A stretch of 20,782 bases of DNA from positions 72,217 through 92,998 of the forward strand of contig BFEA01001064.1 in assembly GCA_003427395.1 (NCBI GenBank), in the 5' to 3' direction. Below, piece after piece: positions 18,357 to 20,782 of this stretch. Every line of letters begins with the position of its first letter. Position 1 is the stretch's first letter. This stretch comes from Chara braunii (Eukaryota; Streptophyta; Charophyceae; Charales; Characeae). The notes beneath the pieces were generated by a model. The model had not been told where the DNA came from. It saw only the letters and a list, made by a program, of their open reading frames with translations, and searched no databases. The position numbers were made by a program, and so were the translations under genes.

Positions 18357-19815
18357 AAGAAATCAAGGAGGAAACAACAATAGACCATAGGAAAACTACA
18401 AAAGAACGCACCCTCAAAGGAAAAAGGGAAGGATAAACCAGACAAGAAAAACCCAAACAGGGGAACGAGGCATTCCATTAACGCACTCAGGGCAGTAGGG
18501 AGCACAAACTCCCATCAAAAAGATAGAAAAACTTGCGGGGGCTACATAATTTGCAAAGGAATCTCGAAGAGCTGATAGACAGCATACCAATAGCATGGAG
18601 GAAGCTGTTGAAAGAGGACAAGGCATGGAAAAAGGGGGATTGGGCAACCCTAGAAATCCAAAATGTGCCCTCTGTAGCCCTTCGCTTCATCAAACAGTCT
18701 TCGACGGATGGGGACATAGCAACCTTTGAGGTCCATGAGTTAGAAGTAACAGGGAAAGCAATCACAGAAATACGAAGAAAAGAACTAACAAAGCTGGAAT
18801 TCAACACCCAAGATCTGCGGAAAGTCAGAGAATTAAAGAATGAACAAAGGAGGGAGAAGAGGAAGAGAGGAAGTGCAGAAGACCCCATCTGGCTGTTTAG
18901 ACCGGACAGGGACATAACAGAATTGAAAGTGGACCCTAGGGAATGGGGCTGGTACGAAGAAATAGGAAGGGGCAGAGCCAAGAAGTGGGTAGCATTGCAC
19001 GAGTACACAGTTAAAGTAGGTTACAAGTCCAGATTCAAGGCAGAAAGTCCACTCCCAGCAATAACCGCAAGATGGGAGAGGGCTCTCCAAACCGACATAA
19101 CCAGACTGAGTTCAATCCCATGGACCTACTATGCCTCAATTAAACCACAAAGGATAAGAAGATTGCAATGGCTAATAATATACCATGCACTACTGGTAAA
19201 TGTCTGGCTGGACAAAAGACGCAGAGAGGAAGAACGAACACCAACATCTGCAATGTGCCAAATGTGTACGGGACATCAAACAGAAACGCTAACCCACTGC
19301 CTGCTCGAGTGTCAACACGCCAAAGCCCTATGGGACAGGTGCAAAAGATTCTGGTTCAACATTACTGCTTCAGACTTCCCAACAGACCAGTTTCTCCTCC
19401 TCACGGCCTTAGATCTGGGAGACAGGGTGCCTGAAGAGAACAAAGAGCTACTGGAACTCATGAGGAAAACCACACTATGGGTAATATGGAAAGCGAGGTT
19501 CGGAGGTACAATAGGGAAAAAGGGAATATCCACGAATGAATCTTGGGAAGAGGCCAGGGAATTAATGGAGGCGGAAATCAGAGTAGAATGGAAATGCACA
19601 CTAAGGAAAATGGACAAAGAAGTGGACACCCAAAGGAAGACGAGAATGCAAAAAGAATTCGAAGAAACACGGTTGAAAAGCGGGTTAATAGCGCGAATAA
19701 CAAAGACATTGACGTGTAAAAGAAAAACGCACATATTCAATCTCTATAATTTATTAATTGGAATTTGGAAGTTTAACCGGCAACTATTTCAGATTTAAAA
19801 AAAAAAATAAAAAAT
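18357..19815 (+). mobile_element. Second LINE module, 5'-truncated, inside the larger element
   Basis: A second ORF2 C-terminal region follows the first in the same orientation and ends in an A-rich run (19797-19814). By eye only about half the residues match those of the first copy, so it belongs to a different subfamily and is not a recent tandem duplication. GGATGAAT occurs at 18349-18356 and again at 19816-19823, right after the A-rich run, and could be a target-site duplication of a nested insertion. At 8 bp this is weak. Recognisable homology starts only near 18515; 18357-18514 is A-rich and unassigned. A template-switch chimera is the alternative. Confidence 0.6.
18533..19798 (+). CDS. 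LINE ORF2 C-terminal fragment with zf-RVT, fully open
   Basis: A 421-codon frame without stops, opening at a TTG with no ATG start because it is the truncated end of a larger ORF2. It begins LRGLHNLQRNLEELIDSIP, matching LKGCHNLEKNLEETLDSIP in the first copy. It continues through FEVHELEVTGKAITEI, PREWGWYEEIGRGRAKKW and EYTVKVGYKSRF, then the finger CQMC (19256-19267) with HCLLEC, then TLWVIWKARFGGTIG and a basic helical tail. The last ~35 residues before the TAA near 19796 look like read-through of AT-rich 3' sequence. It lacks endonuclease and RT. Its intactness contrasts with the decayed first copy and suggests younger age or later arrival. Confidence 0.8.
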   Translation: MRGLHNLQRNLEELIDSIPIAWRKLLKEDKAWKKGDWATLEIQNVPSVALRFIKQSSTDGDIATFEVHELEVTGKAITEIRRKELTKLEFNTQDLRKVRELKNEQRREKRKRGSAEDPIWLFRPDRDITELKVDPREWGWYEEIGRGRAKKWVALHEYTVKVGYKSRFKAESPLPAITARWERALQTDITRLSSIPWTYYASIKPQRIRRLQWLIIYHALLVNVWLDKRRREEERTPTSAMCQMCTGHQTETLTHCLLECQHAKALWDRCKRFWFNITASDFPTDQFLLLTALDLGDRVPEENKELLELMRKTTLWVIWKARFGGTIGKKGISTNESWEEARELMEAEIRVEWKCTLRKMDKEVDTQRKTRMQKEFEETRLKSGLIARITKTLTCKRKTHIFNLYNLLIGIWKFNRQLFQI

Positions 19816-20488
19816 GGATGAATGTATCAGACCAAAAAATAGGTCCAGAGGCGAAAAGCCATCATTATGATAGTGTTAGGATGCGACCAGAGAGGAATCG
19901 CTATAGCAAGGACACAAGCAGCAGGTAAATACCCTATGGAATAGAGAAGTCAGATAGTGTCCAAGGATTCACCAGAGATAGTCCTATAGGATGTCAGATC
20001 ATAGAAAAGCATAGGTCACAAGCGGGGGATCTATTACAAGGGTCAAGAGGTAGCCTAGGGTTTAGGGTTTTAGCAAGGAGGGCAACAAATACAGCCCCAT
20101 AATGCGCAGCTTACATGGAGTTCACCATAAGCGGTCAGCCACCAGTTCTAGAGAGAGAAGAGAATCAGACAGCTGATGAGCTGAGAGGAACTGACTGGTT
20201 TGAACAAAAGGAGTCTACTTTCAAGTAATAGGATAAATTGTACGCCAGTTTAGCAAAAGGTAGGAGAAAAATAGTGCAGGCTAACTTGGGCAGGGGTGAA
20301 GGAGGGTACATCCTTCCTGATGGAAGTAATCAATGCCATCCTTCGGGCCTCCACGCCAGAAGGGGGAGGAGCGTGAGAGTGTTATCAACTTATCACTGTT
20401 TTTTTTTTGACTTGCCGGTGGAATAGGAACCGGACTGATGCTCCCCAGAATGGAAAAGGAGCCAAAACCATAAGGTTCTGTTTTTTGT
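19816..20488 (+). other. Presumed 3' UTR of the 11-kb LINE
   Basis: No coding frame or domain is visible. If the nested-insertion model is right, the first 40 or so bases continue ORF2 in frame as DECIRPKNRSRGEKPSL-stop. A pair of telomere-like units lies at 20055-20073. TCCTATAGGA near 19982 is a small palindrome. The region ends at the A-rich tail. Confidence 0.5.
20055..20073 (+). promoter_or_regulatory. Telomere-like motif (two TTTAGGG-type units)
   Basis: CTAGGGTTTAGGGTTTTAG contains adjacent plant-type telomere units, whose reverse complement includes AAACCCTAA, the telo-box known in some plant promoters. Two units are too few to call an interstitial telomere, and the location in a LINE 3' UTR makes promoter function doubtful. 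Confidence 0.35.
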
Positions 20489-20514
20489 AAAAAAAAAAGA
20501 AAAAAAAAGAAAAA
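20489..20514 (+). repeat. A-rich tail of the 11-kb LINE
   Basis: 26 bases of A broken by two single G residues, directly followed (after one T) by the right target-site duplication. This is the expected 3' end of a polyadenylated retroelement RNA copied by target priming. Confidence 0.88.
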
Positions 20515-20515
20515 T

Positions 20516-20531
20516 GATTTCTGATAACACA
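20516..20531. repeat. Right target-site duplication of the 11-kb LINE
   Basis: A perfect 16-bp match to 9513-9528, starting one base after the A-rich tail. An (AC)n-like stretch follows. Lack of any mismatch suggests the insertion is not very old. Confidence 0.85.
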
Positions 20532-20782
20532 TACACACACAGAACACACATTGTGTCCTGGACACCCAGAAGTGCACTTATGTACCGAACAATCACCTTG
20601 ACAGTGCTTCAGCACACATTAAGTTTGGTTAGCATTATGTATGGGTCAAAGTCACAAAGAGCCACTTTGACAGAGGTGAAACGGTATTCACCAGTTCGAA
20701 GTAGCTGATGTAGGACCCAGGGTTCGATCCCTAGATCCCCAACTTACCTGTGTACAATATCTGTGACCACTTGAAGAATTGA
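20532..20782. other. 3' flank; isolated B-box-like site, no gene
   Basis: Begins with CA-rich sequence. GGTTCGATCC at 20721-20730 matches the RNA polymerase III B-box, but the surrounding bases do not form a T-arm with five good pairs and no A-box lies at the proper distance. It may be a decayed tRNA-derived SINE. Nothing else is recognisable. Confidence 0.35.

Larger units (their letters stand above)
13839..18358 (+). pseudogene. LINE ORF2: endonuclease, RT and zf-RVT polyprotein, broken
   Basis: ORF2 starts at ATG 13839, 44 bases after the presumed ORF1 end, and would be about 1,500 residues. Order: APE-type endonuclease (13923-14705), linker, reverse transcriptase (about 15520-16330), connection, zf-RVT finger (about 17690-17880) and a basic/acidic tail ending MERDE-stop at 18358. 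It nicks the target and copies its own RNA. Stops lie at 13971, 14082, 14388 and 16570. Frameshifts lie near 14705, 15118, 15515, 17445, 17950 and 18185. Several of the shifts fall at homopolymers (C5A6 near 17445, A8 near 18185, GGG near 15515), so a few could be sequence errors. The RT core motifs are all intact. If the nested-insertion model is right, the original C-terminus continued after 19823. Confidence 0.9.
9529..20515 (+). mobile_element. ~11-kb composite LINE insertion
   Basis: The insertion is bounded by a perfect 16-bp direct repeat and ends in an A-rich tail (20489-20514). It contains a leader (9529-11204) with two small basic ORFs and a diverged 241-bp tandem repeat, ORF1 (11205-13794), ORF2 (13839-18358), a second LINE C-terminal module (18533-19798) and a 3' UTR. 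The coding strand is A-rich throughout, as is common for LINEs. Both main ORFs carry stops and frameshifts, so the copy cannot move by itself. The length is well above the 6-7 kb usual for plant L1 elements, explained by the long leader, the long ORF1 and the extra module. The 5' boundary rests on the direct repeat alone. Confidence 0.82.

Noticed and set aside
18533-19798. Recent tandem duplication of the first ORF2 C-terminus
   Set aside because: Roughly half of the residues differ and the 3' sequences are unlike, so it is a different subfamily.

Overview
This window looks like nuclear DNA from a plant or close plant relative (streptophyte). No bacterial-style operons, rRNA or CRISPR are visible. 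It has TC and ATC microsatellites, long poly(A)/poly(T) tracts and a TTTAGGG-type motif. Its only recognisable proteins come from non-LTR retrotransposons (LINEs) of the plant L1 type: CCHC ORF1, then ORF2 with endonuclease, reverse transcriptase and a C-terminal zf-RVT zinc finger. I cannot name the species.

Layout. (1) 1-4362: no convincing gene. It holds microsatellites, a three-hairpin cluster (403-474), GC-rich ~30-bp repeats (761-995), G-quadruplex runs (1885-2007), an ATC-rich tract, one unexplained minus-strand open frame (2907-3443) and a 35-bp tandem duplication (3584-3653). (2) 4363-8640, minus strand: an old LINE ORF2 that has lost its 5' end. It has many stops, a damaged RT site (FADN instead of FADD) and a ~149-bp tandem duplication inside the zinc-finger region. 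(3) 8641-9512: short spacer without a gene. (4) 9529-20515, plus strand: an ~11-kb LINE insertion. A perfect 16-bp direct repeat (GATTTCTGATAACACA) lies immediately 5' of the element and again directly after an A-rich tail, as expected of a target-site duplication. (5) 20516-20782: 3' flank.

Within the 11-kb element the order is: a leader with two small overlapping basic ORFs, two diverged ~241-bp tandem repeats, a very long ORF1 (11205-13794), ORF2 (13839-18358), then a second and clearly different LINE ORF2 C-terminus (18533-19798) that is fully open and followed by its own A-rich run, then a 3' UTR and the tail. ORF1 and ORF2 are broken by stops and frameshifts. Most of the stops sit where tryptophan is expected or plausible (TGG to TGA/TAG), which fits decay of a silenced, methylated element.

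The most interesting observation is the composite 3' half of this element: one TSD pair encloses a complete LINE plus a divergent LINE C-terminal module in the same orientation. It could be a nested insertion (a weak 8-bp repeat GGATGAAT supports this) or a template-switch chimera made during reverse transcription.
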